Counted from the first letter of the stretch, positions 54,506 through 63,704 are shown. The stretch: 64,000 nt of DNA from DATKBT01 sp035546295 (GCA_035546295.1 DATKBT010000052.1:36981-100980), one strand, 5' to 3'. Notes: generated by a model from the letters alone, not told the origin. Numbers and translations: made by a program.

Positions 54506-55422
54506 GCGATTCCAAGCCCCGCAAGCCCCGCGATCCGCGTACCGGGTTGCGCACCTCGGCCACGCTGGCCACCGTGCTCACCCTCCTCGGGCACACCGTC
54601 CTCGGGTTCGAGCAGCCGGCCTCGATGATCCTGGTGGCCCTGGTCACCGGCTACTCGAGCGCGATCTTCTTCGAGTGGCTCGACGCCCGCGTCAACGGCC
54701 GGCAGCCGGGCTATCGGGGCAAGGGCTGGAAGGGAGTGGTGGACTACCTGCTCTCCGCGCACATGACCTCGATCACCATGAGCTTCCTGATCTACACCAA
54801 CAGTCGCATGGGGGTCATGGCCTTCGCGGTGGCGGCGGCCATTGCCTCGAAGTACCTGTTCCGGGTCGAGGTCGACGGCAAGCTGCAGCACTTCATGAAC
54901 CCGTCGAACTTCGGCATCGCGCTGGCGATCGTGATGTTCCCATGGATCGCGCCCATCCCGTACGTGTTCACCGAGCACGTCACGGGCTTCGTCGACGTCC
55001 TGGTGCCGGCGGTGATCTTCCTGCTCGGATTCCGGTTGAACTACCTGTTCACCCGTCGCATCCCGCTCATCCTGAGCTGGCTCGGCGCCTACGTCTTCCA
55101 GGCCTTTGCTCGCTGGATCCTGCTCGACCACCGCTTCGAGGCGGCAGTGGCGTCGATGACGGGCGCGGCCTTCGTGCTCTTCAGCTTCTACATGATCACC
55201 GACCCCAGGACCTCGCCGTCGAGCCAGAAGGGGCAGATCGCGTTCGGGACCTCGATCGGACTGGTCTACGGTGTCCTGATCGCCTTCCAGCTCACGTTCA
55301 CCGCGTTCTTCGCGGTCACCGTCGTCGCTGGAGCACGCGGAGCCCTACTCTACGTCTCGGCCTGGCGGCGGCGCCGTGCGCTGGTGCCGCATCCGGCGCC
55401 GCTCGCGGTCCCCGAGAGCTGA
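54502..55422 (+). CDS. UnbU-like RnfD/NqrB-family membrane protein
   Basis: A 306-residue integral membrane protein with about eight hydrophobic segments. HFMNPSNFGIALAIVMFPW, ILSWLGAYVFQAF and FYMITDPRTSPSS match RnfD/NqrB-like UnbU proteins; the S/T-P-S-N-F segment corresponds to the flavin-binding region. It is translationally coupled to the UnbV-like gene, the normal UnbV-UnbU order. No enediyne polyketide synthase is in the window, so this is probably a stand-alone pair with a redox or export role. Confidence 0.85.
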   Translation: MSDSKPRKPRDPRTGLRTSATLATVLTLLGHTVLGFEQPASMILVALVTGYSSAIFFEWLDARVNGRQPGYRGKGWKGVVDYLLSAHMTSITMSFLIYTNSRMGVMAFAVAAAIASKYLFRVEVDGKLQHFMNPSNFGIALAIVMFPWIAPIPYVFTEHVTGFVDVLVPAVIFLLGFRLNYLFTRRIPLILSWLGAYVFQAFARWILLDHRFEAAVASMTGAAFVLFSFYMITDPRTSPSSQKGQIAFGTSIGLVYGVLIAFQLTFTAFFAVTVVAGARGALLYVSAWRRRRALVPHPAPLAVPES

Positions 55423-55495
55423 CCGTCTCGGGCTCTTTGCGGATTGCGAGGAGCCGCGGTCGGCTCCGCGAGCGATCGCGCGGTCGAGCCGCCCG

Positions 55496-55771
55496 ATGAC
55501 CGCGGCCGACCCCTGGCGCGTCCTCTTCACCCGGCAGGCCGCGCGGGACGCGAAGAAGCTGGCGGCGGGCGGGCTGAAACCGAAGGCCGAGCTCCTGCTC
55601 GAGATCCTCCATCGAGATCGGTTCCAGACGCCGCCGAGATTCGAGAAGCTCTGCGGCGACCTCGCGGGCGCCTGCTCCCGCCGGATCAACGTGCAGCACC
55701 GGCTGGTCTACCAGGTGCTCGAAGAGCAGCGGGTGGTCAAGGTCCTCAGGATGTGGACCCACTACGAATAG
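55496..55771 (+). CDS. YoeB/Txe-type toxin without a recognisable antitoxin
   Basis: A 91-residue RelE-superfamily protein: WRVLFTRQAARDAKKLAAGGLKPKAELLLEIL, then FEKLCGDLAGACSRRINVQHRLVYQVL, and the C-terminal LRMWTHYE with the catalytic His-Tyr end. YoeB toxins cut mRNA in the ribosome. The 73 bases between the UnbU stop and this ATG cannot hold an antitoxin gene, and none follows, so the toxin is orphan here. Confidence 0.82.
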   Translation: MTAADPWRVLFTRQAARDAKKLAAGGLKPKAELLLEILHRDRFQTPPRFEKLCGDLAGACSRRINVQHRLVYQVLEEQRVVKVLRMWTHYE

Positions 55772-55961
55772 GGGGGGCCTCTCGCCGGCCCGCGTGCACG
55801 CTCACGGTCTCCCTCCCGTTGGGGCCACCAGGCGACCGGATCGGCGATCGAAGTCGGGTGCGAAGGAGTGGCCAGTGCGGTCGCTGTCGAGACGGAGGTC
55901 GGTACCGTTCGCGGCAACCGAGAAGACGACACCCGTGCGGAGGATTTCGAGCGGGCCCAAT

Positions 55962-56176
55962 CTAGGTCGACTAGGCCAGCGGGAAGCTCACAAAACGGTC
56001 AAAGTTCGATCAAGCAGCACCTAAACGACGTGGATCAGCGGTTGTCGGGCCTAGTCGACCTGAGCCCGCGCTGCTTGCGGCGCTTGGGCGGGAAACATGA
56101 GCTAGCGGCTCGTGGTATGACCGCGCTGCGATCTCGCGCTCGCTGGGGAGTGGTGACCACCACGAGCCCGCTAGGT
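55962..56176 (+). repeat. Full copy of the ~200-bp dispersed intergenic repeat
   Basis: This copy is the most complete. It starts with CTAGGTCGACTAGGCC (outer arm), continues with GCTCACA and GTTCGATCAAGC, reaches the matching arm GGCCTAGTCGACCT at about 56048-56061, and ends with the second hairpin CTAGCGG-CTCGTGGT ... ACCACGAGCCCGCTAGG. It is about 90% identical to the reverse complement of 21251-21528. It lies between the toxin gene and a cardiolipin-synthase fragment, at the edge of the decayed island. Confidence 0.8.
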
Positions 56177-56189
56177 CTCGGCTGCGGGA

Positions 56190-56532
56190 GGGAGAATCCG
56201 ATGCGGCCATCGGCACGCAGCGCAGGCGACATTCCGAGGAGCGCAACGATCCGATCACGCGAGCCATCCAGAGAGACCCGGGGACCTGGGCCCCTTGTCG
56301 TCCGACCTGGCTGTAGTAGAGGACGGCTCCATCGAGCGACCACGCGGGCGAGCCGGAGATGGCGCCTGGCTCGGCGGAGCCGGCGGTCGTTGCGTCCTGG
56401 GATGATCACCGCCACGTCCACCCCGCGCAGCGCATCTCCCTCGAGGGCTCCGACGAGCTCGCGGGGAGGAACGAAGCAGGGCGTCATGATGGCCACCTGC
56501 TCGCGCGCGGCCGTGACCGCCACGAGCAGCAC
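56190..56532 (-). pseudogene. Cardiolipin-synthase (PLD) gene fragment
   Basis: From 56532 on the minus strand the reading LLVAVTAAREQVAIMTPCFVPPRELVGALEGDALRGVDVAVIIPGRND is the region between the two HKD motifs of bacterial cardiolipin synthases. Homology is lost after about residue 50; beyond that the frame is degraded and runs into the dispersed repeat. No HKD motif survives. It is a relic of a second synthase copy beside the intact one. Confidence 0.65.
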
Positions 56533-56574
56533 GCTGCAGCTCGCCGCCGGCGATCGTGATCATCGGCGGGCTGA

Positions 56575-57786
56575 TCACGCCTCGAACGCGAAGAGCGCTG
56601 CGTCCGCGTCGGTCGCGCCGGTGAGGTCGGCGCGCACGATCTCGGCGGCGACGCGCGAGAAGGTGATCCCGTTGCCGCCGTAGCCCATCACCGCGTGCAC
56701 GCGCGGGTCTCCAGGGAGCTTTCCGATGAGCGGCAGCCCAGTGCGCGTCGTGCCGAACGCCCCGGTCCAGGCGAACTCAGGCCGCGGGTCGACCGACGGG
56801 AAGAGTCGCGCGAGCTTCGCCGTGAGGCGCGCCGTCTTGGCGGGGATCAGTGCGTCACGCGCGTCCTCGTCCTCGAACTCCTCGTCCTCGCCGCCGCAGA
56901 TGATGCGGCCGTCGCTGGTCGTGCGCAGATAGAGGTAGGGGTCGGAGGACTCCCAGATGAGCGCCTCTTCCGGCCACAGCGCGCGCGGCTGCGCCCGCGT
57001 GGCGATCGCCCAGGTCGAGATCACCGCGTGCGCTTTCGTGGGGACGAGCTCCGTCAGTTCGTAGCCCGTGGCGAGGATGACGTGCGCGGCCGAGATGACC
57101 GGGCCGTCCGCGGTCGCGACCGTGACGCGATCGCGACCGGCATCGATGACGGTGGCCTTCGTCGGAGCGTGGCATCTGGCGCCGCGCTCGACCGCGCACA
57201 ACAGGAGGCCGGCGGTGAGCTTCCGCGGGTCGAGCGCGAGATTCCCGGGGCTCAGGATGGCCCCGGCACGCGCGATTCCGAATCGCTCCTGCAGTCGCGC
57301 GCGTGTGAGGTACTCGGCGTAGAGCCCGGCAGCGCGTCTCGCCTCGGTCTCCGCACGAAGTCCGCCGGCCCCCAGGTCGTTGCCGGCGAGCAGGAGCGAG
57401 CTTCGATCGACCTTGCCGCAGGAGATGCCGAGCTCGTCGATCCGCGCCGAGAGATTCGCGACCGCCAGACGGGAGCGGCGCCATGCCTGCTCGGAGCGCC
57501 CGCGGCCGAGGGTGCGGGTGAGTCGCGTGAGCGGCACGTCGATCTCGTACTGCACGAGTGCGGTGGAGGCCGGCGTCGACCCACGCAGCGGACCGCGCCG
57601 GTCGAGCAGGATCACGCGGAACCCCGCCGCCGTCAGGGACTCGGCGACCATCGCGCCGCTGATCCCCATGCCGACCACGAGCACATCGGTGCGTGCGTCG
57701 CGCCTGAGGCGCGTGCAGGGCACGGACGGCGCGCGGTACGCCATCCAGACCGGGCGCCCGGTACGGAGATCGAAGGTGCGCGTCAT
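56575..57786 (-). CDS. FAD-dependent oxidoreductase (DAO family)
   Basis: A 403-residue flavoprotein. The dinucleotide fold TDVLVVGMGISGAMVAESLTAAGFRVILLDRR begins at about residue 34. The end of the protein (WTGAFGTTRTGLPLIGKLP, VHAVMGYGGNGITFS) is the DAO-family C-terminal FAD motif. The substrate is unknown; relatives are found in soil proteobacterial stress clusters with cardiolipin synthase. It lies 20 bases after the cardiolipin synthase gene on the same strand, so both are likely one transcript. It may be horizontally acquired, judged by context only. Confidence 0.85.
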   Translation of the reverse strand: MTRTFDLRTGRPVWMAYRAPSVPCTRLRRDARTDVLVVGMGISGAMVAESLTAAGFRVILLDRRGPLRGSTPASTALVQYEIDVPLTRLTRTLGRGRSEQAWRRSRLAVANLSARIDELGISCGKVDRSSLLLAGNDLGAGGLRAETEARRAAGLYAEYLTRARLQERFGIARAGAILSPGNLALDPRKLTAGLLLCAVERGARCHAPTKATVIDAGRDRVTVATADGPVISAAHVILATGYELTELVPTKAHAVISTWAIATRAQPRALWPEEALIWESSDPYLYLRTTSDGRIICGGEDEEFEDEDARDALIPAKTARLTAKLARLFPSVDPRPEFAWTGAFGTTRTGLPLIGKLPGDPRVHAVMGYGGNGITFSRVAAEIVRADLTGATDADAALFAFEA

Positions 57787-57806
57787 CGCGTCGCGGGCCG
57801 ATGCAC

Positions 57807-59087
57807 TCAGAGCTGCGACTTGATCGGCAGGATGAGCGTTTCGGCGATCCGCTCCCTGAGTGGCCGGGCCTGCCACATCGCGTAGCTGAACCCGGTGGCG
57901 TCGCGGAGGTCCAGCTCGAACACGGCGGTCATCTGCTCGGCGAAGCCCACGTCGAACACATTGAGACTGGCTTCGTCGTTGAGCCGAAACGAGCGGTAGT
58001 CGAAGTTGGTCGAGCCCACCGAGACGAGCTCGGCGTCGACGACGAGCATCTTCGTGTGCAGCATCGTCGGCTGGTACAAATAGATCTCGACCCCCTCGCG
58101 CAGCAGCGGTCCCCACTCGCCCTTCGACGCGATGCGGACGCTCTCCGAGTCCATGTGCGGCCCCGGCAGGAGGACCCGCACGCGCACGCCGCGGCGCCGC
58201 GCTTCGATCAGCGCCTCGATCAGCAGCTCGTCCGGGACGAAGTAGGCCGCCGCGAGATCGATCGTCCTGGCGGCGGACGCCACCGCCATCAGATACATCA
58301 GGTGCATGCTCTCGCTGCCGCCAGCCGGGGAGGCCACGAACAATTGTGCCTGCATCGTGCCGGCCGGGAGGAGCTCGGGGAAGTACGCCGGCCCGCGCAG
58401 CACCTGGCCGGTGCTCTTCATCCAGTTGTCGTTGAAGGCGGCCTGGAACTGCGCCACGACTGTGCCCTCGACCCGGAAGTGCGAGTCTCTCCAGTGCTCC
58501 GGGTCCTCGGCCCGCCCGCCCCACTGGTCGGCGATCCCGACGCCACCGGTGAACGCGATGCGACCGTCCACGATCAGCAGTTTGCGGTGCGTGCGGTTGT
58601 TGAATCGCCCGAGGTTGTACCAGCGCAGCGGGCGATAGCGTTCGATCTCCACGCCAGCCGCCGCCATCTCGTCCACCAGGGCCTGATCCAGCTTCACGCT
58701 GCCCGCCCAGTCGATCGTGACGTGCACCGGAACGCCCGCGCGCGCGCGTTCCGCGAGCGCCTCCGCGAACTCCTTGCCGATCGTACCGGACCAGTAGATG
58801 TACGTCTCGAATGTGACCGAGTGCCGGGCCGAGCGGATGGCCGCGAGCATCGCCGGGAAGATCTCCGCCCCGTTCTGAAGCGCGGTCACCTGATTGCCGT
58901 CGGTGATCGTCGGGCCGAGCATGACGGCCATCTCCCTGTGGAACTGGGGATCGGCGACGGCGAAGCGGTGTTGGAGGTGGCGTGAGGCCGACTCGTCGGA
59001 GCGCCCGAGACTCATCGCCAGCATCACCACGATCGCGGTGATCAGGATCGAGAGTGCGACCCTCCAGGACGTGTGCTGCCGGATCAT
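57807..59087 (-). CDS. cls: Cardiolipin synthase (PLD family)
   Basis: A 426-residue membrane-anchored enzyme. A TM helix at about residues 8-25 (VALSILITAIVVMLAMSL) precedes two PLD domains with HKD motifs THRKLLIVDG and LHTKMLVVDAEL, followed by VGSTNFDYRSF. It joins two phosphatidylglycerols into cardiolipin. The ATG at 59087 has AGGAG about 10 bases upstream; an ATG at 59111 is possible but its GAGGTG is too close. A broken second copy lies 1.3 kb away. Confidence 0.88.
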   Translation of the reverse strand: MIRQHTSWRVALSILITAIVVMLAMSLGRSDESASRHLQHRFAVADPQFHREMAVMLGPTITDGNQVTALQNGAEIFPAMLAAIRSARHSVTFETYIYWSGTIGKEFAEALAERARAGVPVHVTIDWAGSVKLDQALVDEMAAAGVEIERYRPLRWYNLGRFNNRTHRKLLIVDGRIAFTGGVGIADQWGGRAEDPEHWRDSHFRVEGTVVAQFQAAFNDNWMKSTGQVLRGPAYFPELLPAGTMQAQLFVASPAGGSESMHLMYLMAVASAARTIDLAAAYFVPDELLIEALIEARRRGVRVRVLLPGPHMDSESVRIASKGEWGPLLREGVEIYLYQPTMLHTKMLVVDAELVSVGSTNFDYRSFRLNDEASLNVFDVGFAEQMTAVFELDLRDATGFSYAMWQARPLRERIAETLILPIKSQL

Positions 59088-59231
59088 GGAAAGGAAGCTC
59101 CTTTCATCCACCTCGAAGGCACCACGTCCATCATCGCTCGAACCTTGGCCGTATACGCCCCCTGAATCGGCTCGAGGATGCGGCCGCGGGTCGTCTGGTC
59201 GCGCAGCCGGTAGATTACGCTACGGAGGCAC

Positions 59232-59378
59232 TCAGGACTTGCCTCTCGTCTGTGGTCGAGGGGCCTCTGCGCGCATCGTGATCAGCCCGCGAGCCCTGGG
59301 AACGGTCTCGACCCGGACGTCTTCGGTGCCGTGCCAGCAGAGCACATCCATCCTCCAGTCCTCTCGCTCATCCGCCAT
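59232..59378 (-). pseudogene. N-terminal fragment of a zinc-dependent alcohol dehydrogenase
   Basis: A 48-codon reading, too short to be intact. MDVLCWHGTEDVRVETVPRAR is the N-terminal strand pair of zinc alcohol dehydrogenases (usual form ALVWHGKEDVRVDTVPDP). After that homology stops and the frame ends. The GroES-like and Rossmann domains are gone, so the gene is truncated. The rest of 59088-59416 holds nothing else recognisable. Confidence 0.6.
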
Positions 59379-59416
59379 CGCGGTGGCGGTGCGGTGATGC
59401 GCTCGAGCTCAGACCT

Positions 59417-59617
59417 TTAGGTGGATCGCTCGAGCGATCCCAGTTGCGATGGCGTCCAAGCGCCGGCAACAAAGTCGTCGAGCTCGCGCGTCAGAGCCCA
59501 GTCGTCGCCACCGTCTGCAGGAACGCCGGCGTTCGCCTGTTTCTCGCCGCCCCCAATGAGAAGGATCGGCTTGCAATGGCGGTACTGCTCGGTCACAAGC
59601 TCGCGAGCTTGGCCCAC
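59417..59617 (-). pseudogene. C-terminal fragment of a KatE-type (large subunit) catalase
   Basis: A 66-codon reading. ELVTEQYRHCKPILLIGGGEKQANAGVPAD followed by an acidic stretch resembles the end of the GATase-like C-terminal domain of HPII-type catalases. There is no haem-catalase domain upstream. It is best read as a relic of a catalase gene; the identification rests on one short motif. Confidence 0.45.
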
Positions 59618-59646
59618 GGGGCGGCTTGGCCATGCTCTCTCCTTGA

Positions 59647-59673
59647 CCTGAGACGCGCCGGTGGCGTCTCAGG
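59647..59673. repeat. 10-bp perfect hairpin beside the catalase relic
   Basis: CCTGAGACGC (59647-59656) and GCGTCTCAGG (59664-59673) form a perfect stem with a 7-base loop. No T-run follows on either strand. It could be a terminator remnant or a protein-binding palindrome. Confidence 0.5.
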
Positions 59674-59833
59674 CGCTCCGCAGGAGTCCTGCCGAGCCGC
59701 CACCGGGCGGGTTGAGGAGTGTGGCGGCCATGCCGCCGCACGCCGATCGCTCGCGCCGGCAGCCACTCGAAGGCTGGTCGGCGCTAGTCGACCAGTCGCG
59801 CTCGCTATTCGGGGTTGCGGGCGGCCGATCGAA

Positions 59834-60373
59834 CTAGCGACCGTCGTTGTCGGAGTCGCCCGGCACGAGCTTCTCGACGCGGTTCCAGGCGTCCCGCGTC
59901 GCCGCCTTCGCCTGGTCCCACGAAGACTCGCTCTGCCGGCTCGGCCAACCCTTGGCCAGATCGGTCTCGACCTCGCTCCACTCGCGCCCCGGGTGCGCGG
60001 CCCGCGACTCCCAGCCGTAGCGATACGCTTCCTGGTAGTCCGTGTAGGGCCGAGTGCGATCGACATAGGGCCGTGAGCGGTAGTTCGTCTCCCAGTAGGT
60101 GTTCTCCAGCGTGGGGTTCACGGCCTCGCCGACGCCGTGTCCCGCGGCGCCGCCGGCCACGCCACCGATCGCCGCCCCGATCACGGCGCCCACCGGGCCG
60201 CCGACCACCGCACCCGCCGCCGCGCCGGCAACCGCGCCGCCGGTGGCGCCGATCCCCGTCCCGACCGGGTGCGAGCCATGCGCGCCGGTGAGCGGGTCGG
60301 CATTGACCTCTTTGGCGATTTCCTTCTCGACGTCCTCTTGGGTTTCCTTCTCGAGGATCGCGGTGTCTTTCAT
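59834..60373 (-). CDS. Glycine-zipper stress-type protein
   Basis: A 179-residue protein. After a short acidic helix and the motif DPLTGAHGSHPVGTGIGA come about 50 residues of Gly/Ala zipper (GGAVAGAAAGAVVGGPVGAVIGAAIGGVAGG), then YWETNYRSRPYVD and YQEAYRYGWESR, the usual aromatic tail of this soil-bacterial family. The zipper may insert in membranes or self-associate. The ATG at 60373 has GGGGAGG 7 bases upstream. It is associated with general stress genes in other bacteria. Confidence 0.8.
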   Translation of the reverse strand: MKDTAILEKETQEDVEKEIAKEVNADPLTGAHGSHPVGTGIGATGGAVAGAAAGAVVGGPVGAVIGAAIGGVAGGAAGHGVGEAVNPTLENTYWETNYRSRPYVDRTRPYTDYQEAYRYGWESRAAHPGREWSEVETDLAKGWPSRQSESSWDQAKAATRDAWNRVEKLVPGDSDNDGR

Positions 60374-60790
60374 TTGAAGCCTCCCCTGCGAGAGCGTCTC
60401 GTTCGCGCGGAATTGCGGGGTGAGGGACGATCTACCGCAGGAGCCCAGAGTAAACGCCAGGCCAGTCCACGAGAAGCGCACTTTCTACGCACGACGCCGA
60501 CCCGCCTAGGTAGAAAGCACGTCGCGGCGTCGGCGCGCGAGGAGTCGGCACAGGCACGGTTTCGTACCCGACGAAGCGATGCGGTCGGATCGCGCCGAGC
60601 CGGCCTGCAGCAGGATGTCGTCCTTCACGCCGTGACGCTTGCCACCGACTCGGCGAAGGGTCTCGGCGAGCTCGCCGGCGGGATCGGCTCGTGGAGGCCT
60701 GCGTCTTCGACCAGGTGATCGACCGCGCGACCAACGCTGCGGGCGGCGGGCGTGGTGCCGGGCGGCGGGCGTGGTGCCAGGCATCTCGCT
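60374..60790. other. Intergenic stretch, no supported gene
   Basis: Several frames are open here because of the high GC content, but none has a recognisable product or a start with a ribosome binding site. A short duplication (GGGCGGCGGGCGTGGTGCC, twice) occurs near 60743-60780. Its right end joins the direct repeat that flanks the following gene. Confidence 0.45.
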
Positions 60791-60846
60791 GAGCGACCTC
60801 CTCCAACGAGGTCCTTTACCTTCTTCCACCTTCTTCCAGAGCACGT
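60791..60846 (+). repeat. Left copy of a direct repeat flanking the DUF1566 gene
   Basis: GAGCGACCTCCTCCAACGAGG, then TCCTTTACCTTCTTCCACC and TTCTTCCAGAGC, match 63705-63766 with one base gap and a few changes (about 80-85% by eye). The two copies lie in the same orientation, one about 50 bases before the gene's start codon and one about 480 bases after its stop. Confidence 0.6.
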
Positions 60847-60895
60847 CGACGGACCCGTGTGAGAGACTAGCGCCTGTTCCACTGGAGGTGATGGG

Positions 60896-63223
60896 ATGAC
60901 CCTTGGAAGATTCTTGCCGATTGCGTGGGCGGTCCTCGGGATCGCCGGGAGCGCGCTGGCATCAGAGGCCCCGGATACGGTTTCGCCCGGAGACGCTTCG
61001 AAGCTGGTGCGCATTGGGGACGCCTGCCCCACGTTCAACTGGAGCGCGATGGAGGGGGCGCGGTCGTACGAGCTGGTCGTCTACAGGATCGGAGACGGGA
61101 AGGTCGAAGACCGCGCGGTCCTGACCAAGATCCTTCCGGGCGGCGCGCTGGGGTGGACGCCGCCGCTCGACGATTGCCTCGAGCCGGGAGGCCGATACGC
61201 CTGGAGCGTACGCGCCACGGGGCGCGGGGTGGGTCAGAGTGCCGTGTCGGAGTGGTCGGCTCTCCGCCTTTTCCAGGTGGCCTCGGCACCCACGACGGAC
61301 GAGTTCGAGGCCGCTCTGGAGACGGTGCGCGCATACCTCGAGTTTCGGGGCGAGCGGCTCGCGGCGCCCGACGACCTCGGGGCGCGGTCGGAAGGCGGCT
61401 CGGCGAGAAGCGAGCGCCGGGAGCCCGCTCGGGGTGGCGTGGCATCGACCAAGCTCAGCGTCGACGGCGGGGTCGCCGCGACGTCGTTCGCGGGAGACGG
61501 CGCGGCCATCACCGGTCTCGACCCGGCGAACCTCGCGGCTGGCACGGCGGGCATCGACGTCTCCGGCACCGCCTCGAACGTGACCGGCACGGTCGCGATC
61601 GCCCACGGTGGAACGGGCGCCACGGATGCGGCAGGCGCGCGTGCCGCCCTGGGGGTGGCCGCCGGGCCCCATACGATGAACAGCACCTGCGACGGCGCGG
61701 CCTGCGACGGCACGAGCTTCGCCAACGTCACGGCCGTCGCGGGAGATTCGGCGACCGGATTCTTCTCGGAGGGGAAGATCGAAGAGGCGCGGATCGCCGA
61801 CGAGATCGCGCGAGACGGCGAGCTGAACGCCATCGCGCTCTGTGCCGGTCTGTTTCCTGCGAAGGGACGGAGGTATCTCGACTTGGGAGACGGTACCGTC
61901 CTCGACTGCGGCTCGAAGCTCCTCTGGCTGAAGAACGCGAGCTGTTCCGAGCTGGCGGGGACGGATCCCGAGGGCCGCGGCAACTACTCCGTGGCGCGTG
62001 ACGCCGCGGCGGCGCTCGCGGACGGCGTTTGCGGCCTGACCGACGGCTCGTCGGCGGGGGACTGGACCCTGCCGTCGGCCGAGCAGCTCTGCAGTGCCTG
62101 GTCCGGCTCGGATCTGACGCCGTGCCCGGAGGCCGCCGCCGCCGACAGCCTGATCGACTCCTCGGTCACCGGCAGGGACGTGCCGAAGGTGGCGAACACC
62201 CTGGGCGACGGAGCCTGGTCGGAAGGAGATCCGTTCCTCGGGGTCCAGCCGACGAGGTACTGGTCCGGGACCGCCGACATCACGTCGGGCTGGTACGGAG
62301 ACCTCGAAGTCGGAAGCGTGCGGAGCACGACGAACAGCGCGGACGACTATTACGTCTGGCCGGTTCGAAACGTCCCGTTTTCGAGTGGTGTCGACGCGGA
62401 GGACATCGTGGGGGTGGTGCCCATCGAGAAGGGCGGCACCGGGGCCAGCGATGCCGTTTCCGCCCGTTTCAACCTGGGAGTGGTGTCCGGCCCGCACACC
62501 GTCGACACCACATGCAACGGAGCGGCCTGCGACGGCACGAGCTTCTCCAACGTGATCGCCGCAGCGGGCGATTCGGCCACCGGGTTCTTCGCCGCGGGCC
62601 GGGTCGAAGAGGCCCGGATCGCGGAGGAGATCACCCGCGACGCCGAGCTCCTGGGAAGTAGCCCGGCGGCGGCCCAGCTCCTTCTCTGCGCGACCCGGAA
62701 CCGTGGCGGCTGGCGCTACTGGGACCTGGGCGACGGGACGGTTCTCGACTGCAACACGGGGACGATCTGGCTGAAGGATGCGGGCTGTCTCGGAACCGGG
62801 ACCTGGAGCTCTACGGCCGTCGCCGGTTCCGTCCAAGAGAAAGTGGCCGGCCTCAACGGCGGGACGGACTTCGGCTGCCAGGACTACAAGGCTGGAACCT
62901 ACACGGACTGGCGGCTGCCGGAGATCTCGGATATCTGCAGCGCCGGGGCTGTCGAGCAACAGTGTCCAGCTGCGAACGCTCCGGACAGCCTGATCGACAG
63001 CTCGGTGGGAATTCCCAAGGTGGTGAACTCGACAGGCACAGGGACCTGGACCCAGAACGATCCCTTCGTCGATATCGCAGCGTCGAATCCGGACGGGCTC
63101 TACTGGTCGGCAACCGAAGAGAACGTCTCGGAGGCCTGGTCGGTGTTTCCCAACAACGGAACCGTCGGCCCGGAGCCCAAGACGAATCTCCATCGCGCCT
63201 GGCCGGTGCGCGGGGGGAACTGA
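60896..63223 (+). CDS. Secreted protein with duplicated tail-fibre motif and DUF1566 (C-type-lectin-like) modules
   Basis: A 775-residue protein. A signal peptide (about residues 1-22) is followed by an Ig-like region (about 25-140), then a variable linker. Two long repeats follow. Each starts with a phage tail-fibre-like motif (HGGTGATDAAGARAALGV; KGGTGASDAVSARFNLGV), then TCDGAACDGTSFANV or TCNGAACDGTSFSNV, and then a DUF1566 domain with DLGDGTVLDC and W-x-LP segments ending YVWPVRN or RAWPVRGGN. DUF1566 has a C-type-lectin fold and is often a ligand-binding domain. It is probably exported and binds surface sugars or proteins; the target is unknown. Confidence 0.82.
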   Translation: MTLGRFLPIAWAVLGIAGSALASEAPDTVSPGDASKLVRIGDACPTFNWSAMEGARSYELVVYRIGDGKVEDRAVLTKILPGGALGWTPPLDDCLEPGGRYAWSVRATGRGVGQSAVSEWSALRLFQVASAPTTDEFEAALETVRAYLEFRGERLAAPDDLGARSEGGSARSERREPARGGVASTKLSVDGGVAATSFAGDGAAITGLDPANLAAGTAGIDVSGTASNVTGTVAIAHGGTGATDAAGARAALGVAAGPHTMNSTCDGAACDGTSFANVTAVAGDSATGFFSEGKIEEARIADEIARDGELNAIALCAGLFPAKGRRYLDLGDGTVLDCGSKLLWLKNASCSELAGTDPEGRGNYSVARDAAAALADGVCGLTDGSSAGDWTLPSAEQLCSAWSGSDLTPCPEAAAADSLIDSSVTGRDVPKVANTLGDGAWSEGDPFLGVQPTRYWSGTADITSGWYGDLEVGSVRSTTNSADDYYVWPVRNVPFSSGVDAEDIVGVVPIEKGGTGASDAVSARFNLGVVSGPHTVDTTCNGAACDGTSFSNVIAAAGDSATGFFAAGRVEEARIAEEITRDAELLGSSPAAAQLLLCATRNRGGWRYWDLGDGTVLDCNTGTIWLKDAGCLGTGTWSSTAVAGSVQEKVAGLNGGTDFGCQDYKAGTYTDWRLPEISDICSAGAVEQQCPAANAPDSLIDSSVGIPKVVNSTGTGTWTQNDPFVDIAASNPDGLYWSATEENVSEAWSVFPNNGTVGPEPKTNLHRAWPVRGGN

Positions 63224-63704
63224 GCTCCGCGAAGACCGCGGTAAGCGGGCGACGGGTGTCGCCGTGATCCTTGCGCGCCACCCGCACAGCCGGCCCGAGC
63301 ACGTCGACCGATCGCCGGCGCCGCAGGTGCATTGCCCGTCGACGGAGAAACGAGCGGAGCTCTGGGAGGCGTTTCAGGATTTCATGGGCGATATCGCAGT
63401 GGTGCCGAACGGCTCCGCCACGGCGAACTGATCGCCGCCTTCCCGGCGAGCTGCTTGCGCCACGGCGGCAATTCGTGCCGCGCCAGTGCGAGCCCGAGCC
63501 GCGAGCGAGGGCGCCGGGCACGCCGTAAGCGGCGGAATCGACCCTCAACTGGTGCTCGGCCTCGGCGGACGGAGTGACGCCGAGGTCGAGGTCCTCTGGA
63601 GAGGCGGTCAGAGTGGTCAGGGAACCGCTGACGAGGACGATTTCGGAGCGGCGGCGCCGACGCAGCCTTCCATTCTGGCTGCGATGTGCCGGCGATCGGG
63701 GATT
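63224..63704. other. Intergenic stretch, no supported gene
   Basis: No reading frame with a recognisable product is seen between the secreted protein and the second direct-repeat copy. Open frames on both strands are compositional. I looked for a near-copy of the 3' end of the preceding gene (a template repeat) and saw none. Confidence 0.45.
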
